Below are positions 1 through 5,722 of a stretch of 5,722 bases of DNA, piece after piece. The position numbers and the translations under genes were made by a program. The notes under the pieces were generated by a model, which worked only from the letters and a program-made list of their open reading frames with translations, searched no databases and had not been told where the DNA came from. This DNA is from PGZG01 sp040235405 (GTDB taxonomy: Bacteria > Pseudomonadota > Gammaproteobacteria > Pseudomonadales > Alcanivoracaceae), in assembly GCA_040235405.1 (NCBI GenBank), contig JBECKT010000063.1, forward strand, positions 1 through 5,722, in the 5' to 3' direction. How positions within the stretch are numbered: position 1 is the first letter of the stretch; every line of letters begins with the position of its first letter.

Positions 1-234
1 CAGGTGCTGCATTACGGCAAGCCGGGCACCGGGCTGGAGCTGTGCGCCGGCATGGTGTTCACCATCGAACCGATGATCAACGCCGGCAAGGCCGCAACAA
101 AACTGCTGCCGGATGGCTGGACAGCGGTGACCAAGGACCACAAGCTGTCGGCCCAGTGGGAACACACCATCGCCGTTACCGAAACCGGCTTTGAAGTGCT
201 GACCCTGCGCAAGGAAGAAACCGACCTGTCCTGA
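1..234 (+). CDS. map: Type I methionine aminopeptidase, C-terminal part (5' end outside window)
   Basis: The frame is open from base 1 and ends at TGA 232-234, giving 77 residues of C-terminal sequence. The enzyme is a cytosolic dinuclear metalloprotease that removes the initiator methionine from nascent proteins. The visible part begins QVLHYGKPGTG and contains FTIEPM and SAQWEHT, both hallmarks of the pita-bread fold family. From memory of the E. coli protein, the segment aligns without gaps at an offset of 181. The two visible glutamates (visible residues 23 and 54) then correspond to metal ligands Glu204 and Glu235. The remaining ligands (Asp97, Asp108, His171) and His178 lie upstream of the window. 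The tail is LTLRKEETDLS, slightly shorter than in E. coli. An internal GTG at base 4 is not a start, because the family is about 260 residues long. glnD follows after 14 bases, as in many gammaproteobacteria. Confidence 0.96.
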   Translation, partial: QVLHYGKPGTGLELCAGMVFTIEPMINAGKAATKLLPDGWTAVTKDHKLSAQWEHTIAVTETGFEVLTLRKEETDLS

Positions 235-248
235 CCGGGGGCAACACC

Positions 249-2924
249 GTGACACTCGCGCCATTGCACAGCGAAGACCAGTTGCTTGATCTGCTCCGCG
301 CCGCCAGCCATCCCGGCAAAGCCGCGCGGGAGATCCTGCAGCAGGGCCAGAAACGTCTCGACGAGGCCTTTTCGACCACCCCTATCCGACAACTTGTCGC
401 CGCCCGCGCTGCGCTGGTCGACGGCGTACTGATTGCCGCCTGGCGTTTCTTCGGCCTCGACAGCGAAAGCAACAGTGCGCTGGTGGCGGTTGGCGGTTAC
501 GGCCGTGGCGAGCTGCACCCGAGCTCGGATGTCGATCTGATGATCCTGTCGGCGGACAAGCCCTGCCGTGCCACCTGCGACAAGCTGGAAAAATTCATCG
601 CCTTCCTCTGGGATATCGGCCTCGAAATCGGCCACAGCGTGCGCACCCTTGATGAGTGCGTGACGCTGGCCCGCGACGACATCACCATTGCCACCAATAT
701 CATGGAGGCACGCACCCTGTTCGGCAGTGACCAGCTGCGCGAAACACTGGCGGAACGCACCGGGCCGCAACAGATGTGGCCGTCCGATCAGTTTTTCGAG
801 GCCAAGCGGAAAGAACAGGATGCCCGTCACGCCAAGTTCAACCACACCGAATACAGCCTTGAGCCGGATCTGAAAAATGCGCCGGGCGGCCTGCGTGACT
901 TGCAGACCATTGCCTGGGTAGCAAAGCGGCATTTCGGTGCTGACAGCCTGGATGATCTGGTCGAGGTCGGCTTTTTAACCATCGACGAGCATTCGATCCT
1001 GAACAAGTGTCAGGACTATCTCTGGCAGCTGCGCTGGCTGCTGCACCAGATCAACGGCCGCAACGAGAACCGCATGCTGTTTGACTATCAGCGGCAGGTC
1101 GCGGCGCGCCTTGGTCATGAGGACAACACCGCCAATCTCGGCGTTGAACAGTGCATGAAACGCTATTATCGCGTGGCGCTGGCAATCTCGGTAATGAACG
1201 AACTGCTGCTGCAACTGTTTGACGAGCTGATCCTGCAGCGCGGCCTGACCGTCAAGGTGCGGCCCATAAACCGTCGCTTCCAGGTTCACAACGATTATCT
1301 GGAAGTCACCGACGACAGCGTATTCCAGCGCTATCCATCAGCACTGATCGAAGCCTTCGTTCTGCTCGGCCAGAACCCGGAGATCAAGGGTGTTCGCGCC
1401 AGCACCGTGCGGCTGATGATCCAGCATCGCAAGCTGATTGATGAAGCGTTCCGTCAGGACTCGCGTAACACCAGCCTGTTTATGGAACTGCTACGCGCGC
1501 CGCATGCGCTGTTTACCCAGCTGCGGCGCATGAAGCGCTACGGCGTACTGGGCCAGTACCTGCCCGAATTCGGTCGTATCATCGGCATGATGCAGTACGA
1601 TCTGTTTCATATTTATACCGTCGACTTCCACACCCTGACGGTGATCAAGCATATGCGGCGGATGCGTTACGACAGCGCCCGCGAGCAATTGCCACTGGCC
1701 CATGAAGTGTTCTATCGGTTGCCGAAACCGGAGTTGCTGTACATCTCCGGGCTGTATCACGATATCGCCAAGGGCCGTGGCGGCGATCACTCGACCCTCG
1801 GCGCCGACGATGCCATCGCCTTCTGCCAGCGCCACGGGCTGACCAGCTGGGATGCCAAGCTGGTGGCCTGGCTGGTGCAGAACCACTTGTTGATGTCGGT
1901 TACCGCCCAGCGCAAGGATATTTCCGACCCGGATGTGGTGCATGAATTTGCCCGCAAGCTGGGCGATCTGGTGCATCTGGATTACCTCTACACCCTGACG
2001 GTGGCCGACATCAACGCCACCAACCCGAAACTGTGGAACTCCTGGCGCGCGTCCTTGCTACGCCAGCTGTACCGGGAAACCCGCCGGGCCCTGCGCCGCG
2101 GCCTGAACAACCCGATCGACAAGCACGACTGGATCGATGAAACCCGCGACACCGCACTGAAACTGCTGGAGCAACGGCAGATTGATCGCAGTGCCATCGA
2201 GCAGCTGTGGGCCGGCATCGGTGACGAATATTTTCTGCGCGAGAATGCCGCCGATATCGCCTGGCACACTGAAGCCATCATCAACCGGGCTGATCCCGAC
2301 GCGCCGCTGGTGCTGATCCGCGAATCCAGCGGCGTGCAGTTTGAAGGTGGCACCCAGATCTTTATCTACACACCGGATACCGAAAACCTGTTCGCCACCA
2401 CGGTAAGCGCGCTGGACCAGCTCGGCCTGACCATTGTCGATGCCCGCATCATCACCTCGGCGGACGGCTTTACCCTCGACACCTATATCGTTCTGGATGA
2501 ACAGGGCACACCAATTGGTGAAGACTGGCCACGTATTGATGCGATTCGCAGCGGTCTGACCGACACTCTGGCCGACCCGTCGCGCTACCCGGATGTTCTC
2601 CAGCGCCGCATGCCGCGCCGCAACCGGCACTTCAATGTGCCGACCCAGGTGGTGATCAGCAACGACATCATCAATGACCGCACTGCTGTCGATATCCAGA
2701 CGCTGGACCGCCCCGGCCTGCTGGCCCGGATTGGCCGCATTTTTGCCGAGTTCAATCTGCTGGTGCAGAACGCCCGCATCGCCACATTGGGCGAGCGGGC
2801 TGAAGACGTTTTCTTTGTCACCGACCGCAGCGGCAAGCCGATTGCCGATCCGGAACTGTGTCAGCGCCTGCAGCAACATATCAAAGACGAACTGGACGAC
2901 CCGAAGGAATCCGGCGCCGCATGA
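249..2924 (+). CDS. glnD: Bifunctional [protein-PII] uridylyltransferase / uridylyl-removing enzyme
   Basis: GlnD is the cytosolic glutamine sensor of nitrogen control. It uridylylates PII proteins (GlnB/GlnK) when glutamine is low and removes UMP when it is high, which sets glutamine synthetase activity and NtrBC output. The 891-residue length matches the E. coli protein (about 890). The nucleotidyltransferase domain carries GGYGRGELHPSSDVDL at residues 82-97, with metal-binding Asp94 and Asp96. A GlnD linker region (NAPGGLRDLQT, 210-220) follows. The HD hydrolase domain is marked by His461 in VDFHTLT, the His504-Asp505 pair in GLYHDIAKGRGGDH, His514, and Asp587 in VADINATNP. Two C-terminal ACT domains, the expected glutamine-binding modules, lie at about 687-770 and 812-885 (DRPGLLARIG in the second). 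All key motifs are intact, so both activities are expected. The start is GTG at 249, preceded by a G-run at 237-241. The next in-frame Met is inside the catalytic motif, so a later ATG start is implausible. The stop overlaps the dapC start. Confidence 0.97.
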   Translation: MTLAPLHSEDQLLDLLRAASHPGKAAREILQQGQKRLDEAFSTTPIRQLVAARAALVDGVLIAAWRFFGLDSESNSALVAVGGYGRGELHPSSDVDLMILSADKPCRATCDKLEKFIAFLWDIGLEIGHSVRTLDECVTLARDDITIATNIMEARTLFGSDQLRETLAERTGPQQMWPSDQFFEAKRKEQDARHAKFNHTEYSLEPDLKNAPGGLRDLQTIAWVAKRHFGADSLDDLVEVGFLTIDEHSILNKCQDYLWQLRWLLHQINGRNENRMLFDYQRQVAARLGHEDNTANLGVEQCMKRYYRVALAISVMNELLLQLFDELILQRGLTVKVRPINRRFQVHNDYLEVTDDSVFQRYPSALIEAFVLLGQNPEIKGVRASTVRLMIQHRKLIDEAFRQDSRNTSLFMELLRAPHALFTQLRRMKRYGVLGQYLPEFGRIIGMMQYDLFHIYTVDFHTLTVIKHMRRMRYDSAREQLPLAHEVFYRLPKPELLYISGLYHDIAKGRGGDHSTLGADDAIAFCQRHGLTSWDAKLVAWLVQNHLLMSVTAQRKDISDPDVVHEFARKLGDLVHLDYLYTLTVADINATNPKLWNSWRASLLRQLYRETRRALRRGLNNPIDKHDWIDETRDTALKLLEQRQIDRSAIEQLWAGIGDEYFLRENAADIAWHTEAIINRADPDAPLVLIRESSGVQFEGGTQIFIYTPDTENLFATTVSALDQLGLTIVDARIITSADGFTLDTYIVLDEQGTPIGEDWPRIDAIRSGLTDTLADPSRYPDVLQRRMPRRNRHFNVPTQVVISNDIINDRTAVDIQTLDRPGLLARIGRIFAEFNLLVQNARIATLGERAEDVFFVTDRSGKPIADPELCQRLQQHIKDELDDPKESGAA

Positions 2925-4102
2925 ATCCTGATCTGAACCTGCTTCATCCCTATCCGTTCGAAAAACTGGCCAAGCTGTTCAGCGGCGTCGAGCCTGCGGC
3001 AAAACCGCATATCGCCCTGTCGATCGGCGAGCCGCAACACCCGGCCCCGGCCTTTATCCAGCAGATCACCCGCGACAACACCGACCTGCTGGCGAAATAT
3101 CCGTCAACACTGGGCATCCCCGAGCTGCGCCACGCCATTGCCGGCTGGCTGCAACGCCGTTACGGCCTGAAAAAAATTGATGCGGAGAAACAGATACTGC
3201 CGGTAAACGGCACTCGCGAAGCCCTGTTTGCTTTCGCTCAGACCGTACTGGATCGCAGCCAGCAACCGCTGGTGCTGATGCCCAATCCGTTCTATCAGAT
3301 TTATGAAGGTGCGGCGCTACTGGCTGGTGGCGAGCCGGTGTACCTGCCCTGCACTTCTGCCAGCGGGTTACAGCCGGATTTTGCGGCGGTGCCGGAGCCA
3401 GTCTGGCAACGCTGCCAGCTGCTGTATATCTGCTCACCGGGCAATCCGACCGGCGCAGTGATGAGCATCCCGCAGATGCGCTCGCTGCTCGATCTGGCTG
3501 ATCGCTACGACTTCATCATCGCCTCGGACGAGTGCTACGCCGATATTTACCACGGCGCGCCACCACCGGGCCTGCTCGAAGCCTGCCAGGCTGCCGGCCG
3601 CGATGACTACCGGCGCTGCGTGGTGTTTCACTCACTGTCGAAACGCTCGAACCTGCCCGGCATGCGTTCCGGCTTTGTTGCCGGCGACGCCAGCGTACTT
3701 GCCGGGTTTCTCCGTTACCGCACCTACCACGGCTGCGCCATGCCGATGCATCACCAGCTGGCCAGCATTGCCGCCTGGAATGATGACCAGCACGCCGCTG
3801 ACAACCGCGTGCTGTACCAGCAGAAATTTGCTGCGGTGCTGGAGATTCTCGGTGGCGCCATGAACGTGGCACGCCCGGACGCCGGATTCTACCTGTGGCC
3901 GAAAACCGGCATCAGCGATGAAACCTTTGCCCGCGAACTGAAACGCCAGCAGAACGTCACCGTGCTGCCGGGCCGCTACCTGTCCCGCGAAGTCGATGGC
4001 CGCAACCCCGGTGCCGGTCACGTGCGTATGGCACTGGTGGCAACGCTTCAGGAATGCACTGAAGGGGCAAAGCGCATCCGCGAATTTGTCGGCACCCTGT
4101 AA
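2921..4102 (+). CDS. dapC: Succinyldiaminopimelate transaminase (class I/II PLP aminotransferase)
   Basis: The predicted enzyme is a cytosolic PLP-dependent fold-type I aminotransferase. It interconverts N-succinyl-2-amino-6-ketopimelate and N-succinyl-LL-2,6-diaminopimelate with glutamate as amino donor, the step after DapD in lysine and peptidoglycan precursor synthesis. From ATG 2921 the protein has 393 residues and begins MNPDLNLLHPYPFEKL, typical of the proteobacterial DapC group. Visible signatures are SPGNPTG (172-178, Asn175), SDECYADIY (202-210, Asp203 and Tyr206 contacting PLP), SLSKRSNLPGMRSG (238-251, Schiff-base Lys241 and phosphate-binding Arg249) and HVRMAL (367-372, carboxylate-binding Arg369). 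An in-frame upstream ATG at 2858 would put 21 extra residues inside glnD and is unlikely. ATG 2921 overlaps the glnD stop by four bases, which suggests translational coupling. An AGGA lies at 2905-2908, rather far from the start. Family motifs alone would also fit a related aminotransferase, but the dapD and glnD neighbours favour DapC. Confidence 0.92.
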   Translation: MNPDLNLLHPYPFEKLAKLFSGVEPAAKPHIALSIGEPQHPAPAFIQQITRDNTDLLAKYPSTLGIPELRHAIAGWLQRRYGLKKIDAEKQILPVNGTREALFAFAQTVLDRSQQPLVLMPNPFYQIYEGAALLAGGEPVYLPCTSASGLQPDFAAVPEPVWQRCQLLYICSPGNPTGAVMSIPQMRSLLDLADRYDFIIASDECYADIYHGAPPPGLLEACQAAGRDDYRRCVVFHSLSKRSNLPGMRSGFVAGDASVLAGFLRYRTYHGCAMPMHHQLASIAAWNDDQHAADNRVLYQQKFAAVLEILGGAMNVARPDAGFYLWPKTGISDETFARELKRQQNVTVLPGRYLSREVDGRNPGAGHVRMALVATLQECTEGAKRIREFVGTL

Positions 4103-4116
4103 CCGAGGGACACGCT

Positions 4117-4461
4117 ATGACTATCACCATCTACGGCATCAAGGCCTGCGACACCATGAAAAAGGCCTTTACCTGGCTCGACCAGCAGCAGATCGACTGG
4201 CAGTTTCACGATTACAAAAAGGCCGGCGCCAGCGAAAAAGACCTGAAACGCTGGATCAAGGCGTTCGGCTGGGAAACTGTCATCAACCGCCGCGGCACCA
4301 GCTGGAAGAAGTTGCCGCAGGCCGAACGCGACAGCATGACCGCCGGCACTGCGGTGCAGGCGGCGCTGAACAATCCCTCACTGATCAAGCGGCCAATCAT
4401 CGAGGGGGATGGTATCCTTGAGCTCGGTTTTGACCCGGCCCGCTGGGAAACCCTGCTGTAG
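4117..4461 (+). CDS. yffB: ArsC/Spx-family protein, YffB type (function unproven)
   Basis: This small cytosolic thioredoxin-fold protein has 114 residues, close to E. coli YffB (about 118). It starts MTITIYGIKACDTMKKA and carries one Cys (Cys11) at the active-site position, where glutaredoxins have CXXC. Other family motifs are FHDYKKAG (30-37), NRRGTSWKKL (57-66) and IKRPII (90-95), whose Arg92 matches the conserved Arg near the active site of arsenate reductases. The ArsC family uses its Cys to reduce arsenate via a thiol relay. YffB-like members are generally annotated as arsenate reductase-like, but arsenate activity is not established and a thiol-redox role is only inferred. No ars genes lie nearby. 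Position between dapC and dapD is the only context clue. The ribosome binding site GAGGGA (4105-4110) is six bases from ATG, and the gene starts 14 bases after dapC. The stop TAG (4459-4461) lies inside the foot of a REP unit. Confidence 0.9.
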   Translation: MTITIYGIKACDTMKKAFTWLDQQQIDWQFHDYKKAGASEKDLKRWIKAFGWETVINRRGTSWKKLPQAERDSMTAGTAVQAALNNPSLIKRPIIEGDGILELGFDPARWETLL

Positions 4462-4527
4462 GAGCGGTCGACCGACCGCGAACGATGTACGGCACGATGA
4501 TGATCGCGGCCGGTCGGCCGCTCCTAC
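4458..4527. repeat. REPIN 1: inverted pair of 24-base REP units
   Basis: Two 24-base REP (repetitive extragenic palindrome) units face each other: one on the plus strand at 4458-4481 and one on the minus strand at 4504-4527, separated by 22 bases. Each unit reads GTAGGA followed by a perfect 6-bp stem with loop GACC and then a GA tail. The stem of the first unit is GCGGTC/GACCGC and of the second GCGGCC/GGCCGC. The two units agree at 22 of 24 positions, and the two differences are the two sides of one stem pair (T-A versus C-G). The GTAG foot, palindrome and head-to-head pairing match REP doublets known from Pseudomonas and relatives, which are mobilised in trans by RAYT transposases. No RAYT gene is present here. 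The doublet could fold as one long hairpin or as two small ones, and may affect mRNA stability downstream of the ArsC-like gene. Confidence 0.88.
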
Positions 4528-4541
4528 GAGCACGGACTTGC

Positions 4542-4596
4542 GCAGGAGCCGTCGACCGACGGCGAAAGCTTTTCGCGGCCGGTCGGCCGCTCCTGC
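4542..4596. repeat. REPIN 2: second inverted REP pair with GCAG foot
   Basis: A second head-to-head doublet lies 14 bases after the first, with units at 4542-4565 (plus) and 4573-4596 (minus) and a spacer of only 7 bases. Both units start GCAGGA instead of GTAGGA, so the outer foot remains perfectly paired. The plus-strand unit has stem GCCGTC/GACGGC and the minus-strand unit GCGGCC/GGCCGC, both with loop GACC. The minus-strand unit differs from that of REPIN 1 only at foot position 2. The short spacer is itself nearly palindromic around AAGCTT (4566-4571), so the 55 bases form an almost continuous inverted repeat. The right edge is 25 bases before the dapD Shine-Dalgarno sequence. No U-run follows the hairpin, so a classical intrinsic terminator is not indicated. 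Confidence 0.87.
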
Positions 4597-4621
4597 AAAT
4601 GTACGCAAGATTTTCAGATTC

Positions 4622-4626
4622 AGGAG
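4622..4626 (+). promoter_or_regulatory. dapD ribosome binding site
   Basis: AGGAG lies six bases before ATG 4633 and fixes the dapD start. Other frames running through the REPIN block upstream have no comparable signal. Bases 4597-4621 between the repeat and this site are A/T-richer than the surroundings, but I could not identify a convincing -35/-10 pair there. Confidence 0.8.
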
Positions 4627-4632
4627 CAACAG

Positions 4633-5667
4633 ATGAGCAAGTATTTCGCCCTCGCCCTTGGCTGCGGTACCCGGAACCGGGAAGAAAAGTGGCTGGAAGT
4701 GTTCTATCCGAACCCGGTACTGAACCCGGATGACGAGCTGGTCAGCAGTATCGCCGACGAAGTCGACTATCAGGGCGGCAATCTGGCGGTGGAGCTGAAT
4801 CATCGGCAGATCGGCAAAATTGCCCGCGACTGGCGCGAAGCCGGTTTCGAACACGAAGCATCCTACGCCATCGCCATGCAGGAATCGCAGCGCCCGGTGG
4901 TGCTGGTGATTCTGGAAGCCGACGACTCGCCGAAAACCACCCCGGAGGCCTACCTCAAGCTGCACCTGCTGTCGCATCGTCTGGTCAAACCGCATGGCCT
5001 GAACCTGACCGGCATTTTCGGCCTGCTGCCGAACGTGGCCTGGACCGATGAAGGCGCAGTGGATCTCGATGAGCTACCGGAGCGTCAGTTGATGGCGCGT
5101 CTTGATGGCCGGGTACTCAGCGTCACCTCGGTGGACAAATTCCCCAGGATGAGCGACTACGTGGTGCCGGCCGGCGTGCGTATCGCCGACACCGCGCGAG
5201 TACGTCTGGGCGCCTATATCGGCGAAGGTACCACCATCATGCACGAGGGTTTCTGCAACTTTAACGCCGGCACCGAAGGCCCGGGCATGATCGAAGGCCG
5301 TATCTCTGCCGGTGTGTTCGTTGGCAAGGGCTCGGATATCGGCGGCGGCGCCTCGACCATGGGGACCCTGTCCGGTGGTGGCAACATCGTTATTTCGCTG
5401 GGCGAAGGCTGCCTGCTGGGCGCCAACTCCGGTACCGGGATTCCGCTCGGCGATCGCTGCACCATTGAGTCCGGCCTGTATATTACTGCCGGCACCAAGG
5501 TCGAGCTGCTCGATGATCAAGGCAACAGCGTGCAGGCAGTAAAGGCCCGTGATCTGGCTGGCAAGAGCGACCTGCTGTTCCGTCGCAACTCGCAGAGCGG
5601 CCGGGTCGAGTGCCTGACCAACAAGAGTGCGGTGCAGCTGAACGAAGAACTGCACAAACATAATTAA
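4633..5667 (+). CDS. dapD: 2,3,4,5-tetrahydropyridine-2,6-dicarboxylate N-succinyltransferase (long form)
   Basis: DapD is a cytosolic enzyme that transfers succinyl from succinyl-CoA to tetrahydrodipicolinate, opening the succinylase branch to meso-diaminopimelate and lysine. Its product is the substrate of DapC encoded upstream. The 344 residues match the long Pseudomonas-type DapD, not the roughly 274-residue E. coli type. The N-terminal domain (about 1-175) includes the conserved EAYLKLHLLSHRLVKPH (105-121), GIFGLLPNVAWT (127-138) and SVDKFPRMSDYVVPAGVRIA (166-185). A left-handed beta-helix of hexapeptide repeats follows at about 178-290 (ARVRLGAYIGEGT, GVFVGKGSDIGGGASTMG). Glu221 in GMIEGRISAG aligns with the glutamate proposed as catalytic in mycobacterial DapD. 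The tail LLFRRNSQSGRVECLTNK (314-331) is also typical. Family members are normally trimers. Residues 1-100 appear much more divergent from Pseudomonas DapD than the rest. The gene is bracketed by REP sequences, and any promoter of its own is not evident. Confidence 0.96.
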   Translation: MSKYFALALGCGTRNREEKWLEVFYPNPVLNPDDELVSSIADEVDYQGGNLAVELNHRQIGKIARDWREAGFEHEASYAIAMQESQRPVVLVILEADDSPKTTPEAYLKLHLLSHRLVKPHGLNLTGIFGLLPNVAWTDEGAVDLDELPERQLMARLDGRVLSVTSVDKFPRMSDYVVPAGVRIADTARVRLGAYIGEGTTIMHEGFCNFNAGTEGPGMIEGRISAGVFVGKGSDIGGGASTMGTLSGGGNIVISLGEGCLLGANSGTGIPLGDRCTIESGLYITAGTKVELLDDQGNSVQAVKARDLAGKSDLLFRRNSQSGRVECLTNKSAVQLNEELHKHN

Positions 5668-5685
5668 ACATTTTCCGCCTAACCT

Positions 5686-5708
5686 GTAGGAGCGGGCGCG
5701 CCCCGGCC
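5686..5708 (+). repeat. Divergent REP-like unit after dapD
   Basis: Eighteen bases after the dapD stop, the sequence GTAGGAGCGGGCGCGCCCCG begins. Its first ten bases equal those of the first REP unit at 4458, and the identity extends two bases upstream (CTGTAGGAGCGG in both). The palindrome differs: a 4-bp stem CGGG/CCCG with loop CGCGC, and also a perfect 10-base palindrome GGGCGCGCCC at 5694-5703. This resembles the well-known Pseudomonas form with a GCGGGC...GCCCCGC core. No inverted partner is visible, but the window ends 14 bases later, so it may be half of a third doublet. The right boundary is approximate. Confidence 0.65.
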
Positions 5709-5722
5709 CCCCGGCCAGCAAA

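Noticed and set aside
12..932. 306-codon minus-strand open frame opposite map and glnD
   Set aside because: It is antisense to two clear genes with intact motifs. Long antisense frames are common in GC-rich coding DNA, and the peptide shows no recognisable family. The same applies to 1491-1976, 2058-2879 and 5074-5721 on the minus strand.
2858..2920. Earlier in-frame ATG for dapC
   Set aside because: It would add 21 residues (with RRTGRPEGIRRR) encoded within the last glnD codons and unlike DapC N-termini. ATG 2921 gives the expected family start.
4458..4596. CRISPR array
   Set aside because: There are only four short units in alternating orientation, with spacers of 22, 14 and 7 bases. CRISPR repeats are direct and regularly spaced.
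4458..4596. MITE or insertion sequence remnant
   Set aside because: I found no target-site duplication at the edges and no transposase fragment. The paired REP structure with GTAG/GCAG feet accounts for the sequence.
4542..4610. Intrinsic terminator for the upstream operon
   Set aside because: The GC-rich hairpin is followed by CAAATGTACGC with no U-run. REP function explains it better, although some termination cannot be excluded.
4378..4995. Long minus-strand open frame and short plus-strand frames (4409-4636, 4485-4733) across the repeat block
   Set aside because: Their peptides are translations of the REP units (recurrent Arg-rich GAADRPR or GRPLL strings) fused to antisense or out-of-frame parts of yffB and dapD. 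They have no ribosome binding site or recognisable domain.

Overview
The window is a GC-rich chromosomal segment, about 60% GC by eye, from a gammaproteobacterium. It carries five plus-strand genes: the 3' end of map, then glnD, dapC, a yffB-type ArsC/Spx-family gene, and dapD. The protein sequences and the gene order map-glnD-dapC-(arsC-like)-dapD resemble the Pseudomonas/Pseudomonadales arrangement, and DapD is the long 344-residue form known from Pseudomonas. Several regions, mainly the DapD N-terminal third, seem too divergent for me to name a genus.

Layout: bases 1-234 encode the last 77 residues of methionine aminopeptidase. After 14 bases, glnD (249-2924, GTG start) encodes the complete uridylyltransferase/uridylyl-removing nitrogen sensor. 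Its stop codon overlaps the dapC start in an ATGA junction. dapC (2921-4102) encodes succinyldiaminopimelate transaminase. A 14-base gap with a good ribosome binding site leads to the small ArsC/Spx-like gene (4117-4461). Bases 4462-4632 hold no gene but contain two tandem REP doublets (REPINs). dapD (4633-5667) encodes tetrahydrodipicolinate N-succinyltransferase. Another REP-like unit starts 18 bases after dapD and runs towards the window end.

How the genes work together: DapD and DapC catalyse consecutive steps of the succinylase branch of the lysine/meso-diaminopimelate pathway, which supplies lysine and peptidoglycan precursor. GlnD reads glutamine and modifies PII proteins to set nitrogen assimilation. 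Map removes initiator methionine. The ArsC-like protein has no firmly known role. The genes are tightly packed from map through yffB and may be co-transcribed. dapD is separated from them by the REPIN block.

The coding genes are ordinary housekeeping genes. The most notable non-coding signal is the REPIN block: four 24-base units in two inverted pairs. Every difference among their hairpin stems is compensated, and the foot variant is matched within each pair. The first unit also supplies the stop codon of the ArsC-like gene. REPINs are a known element class, so this is an informative local example and not a new system. I see no evidence for a previously undescribed system here.
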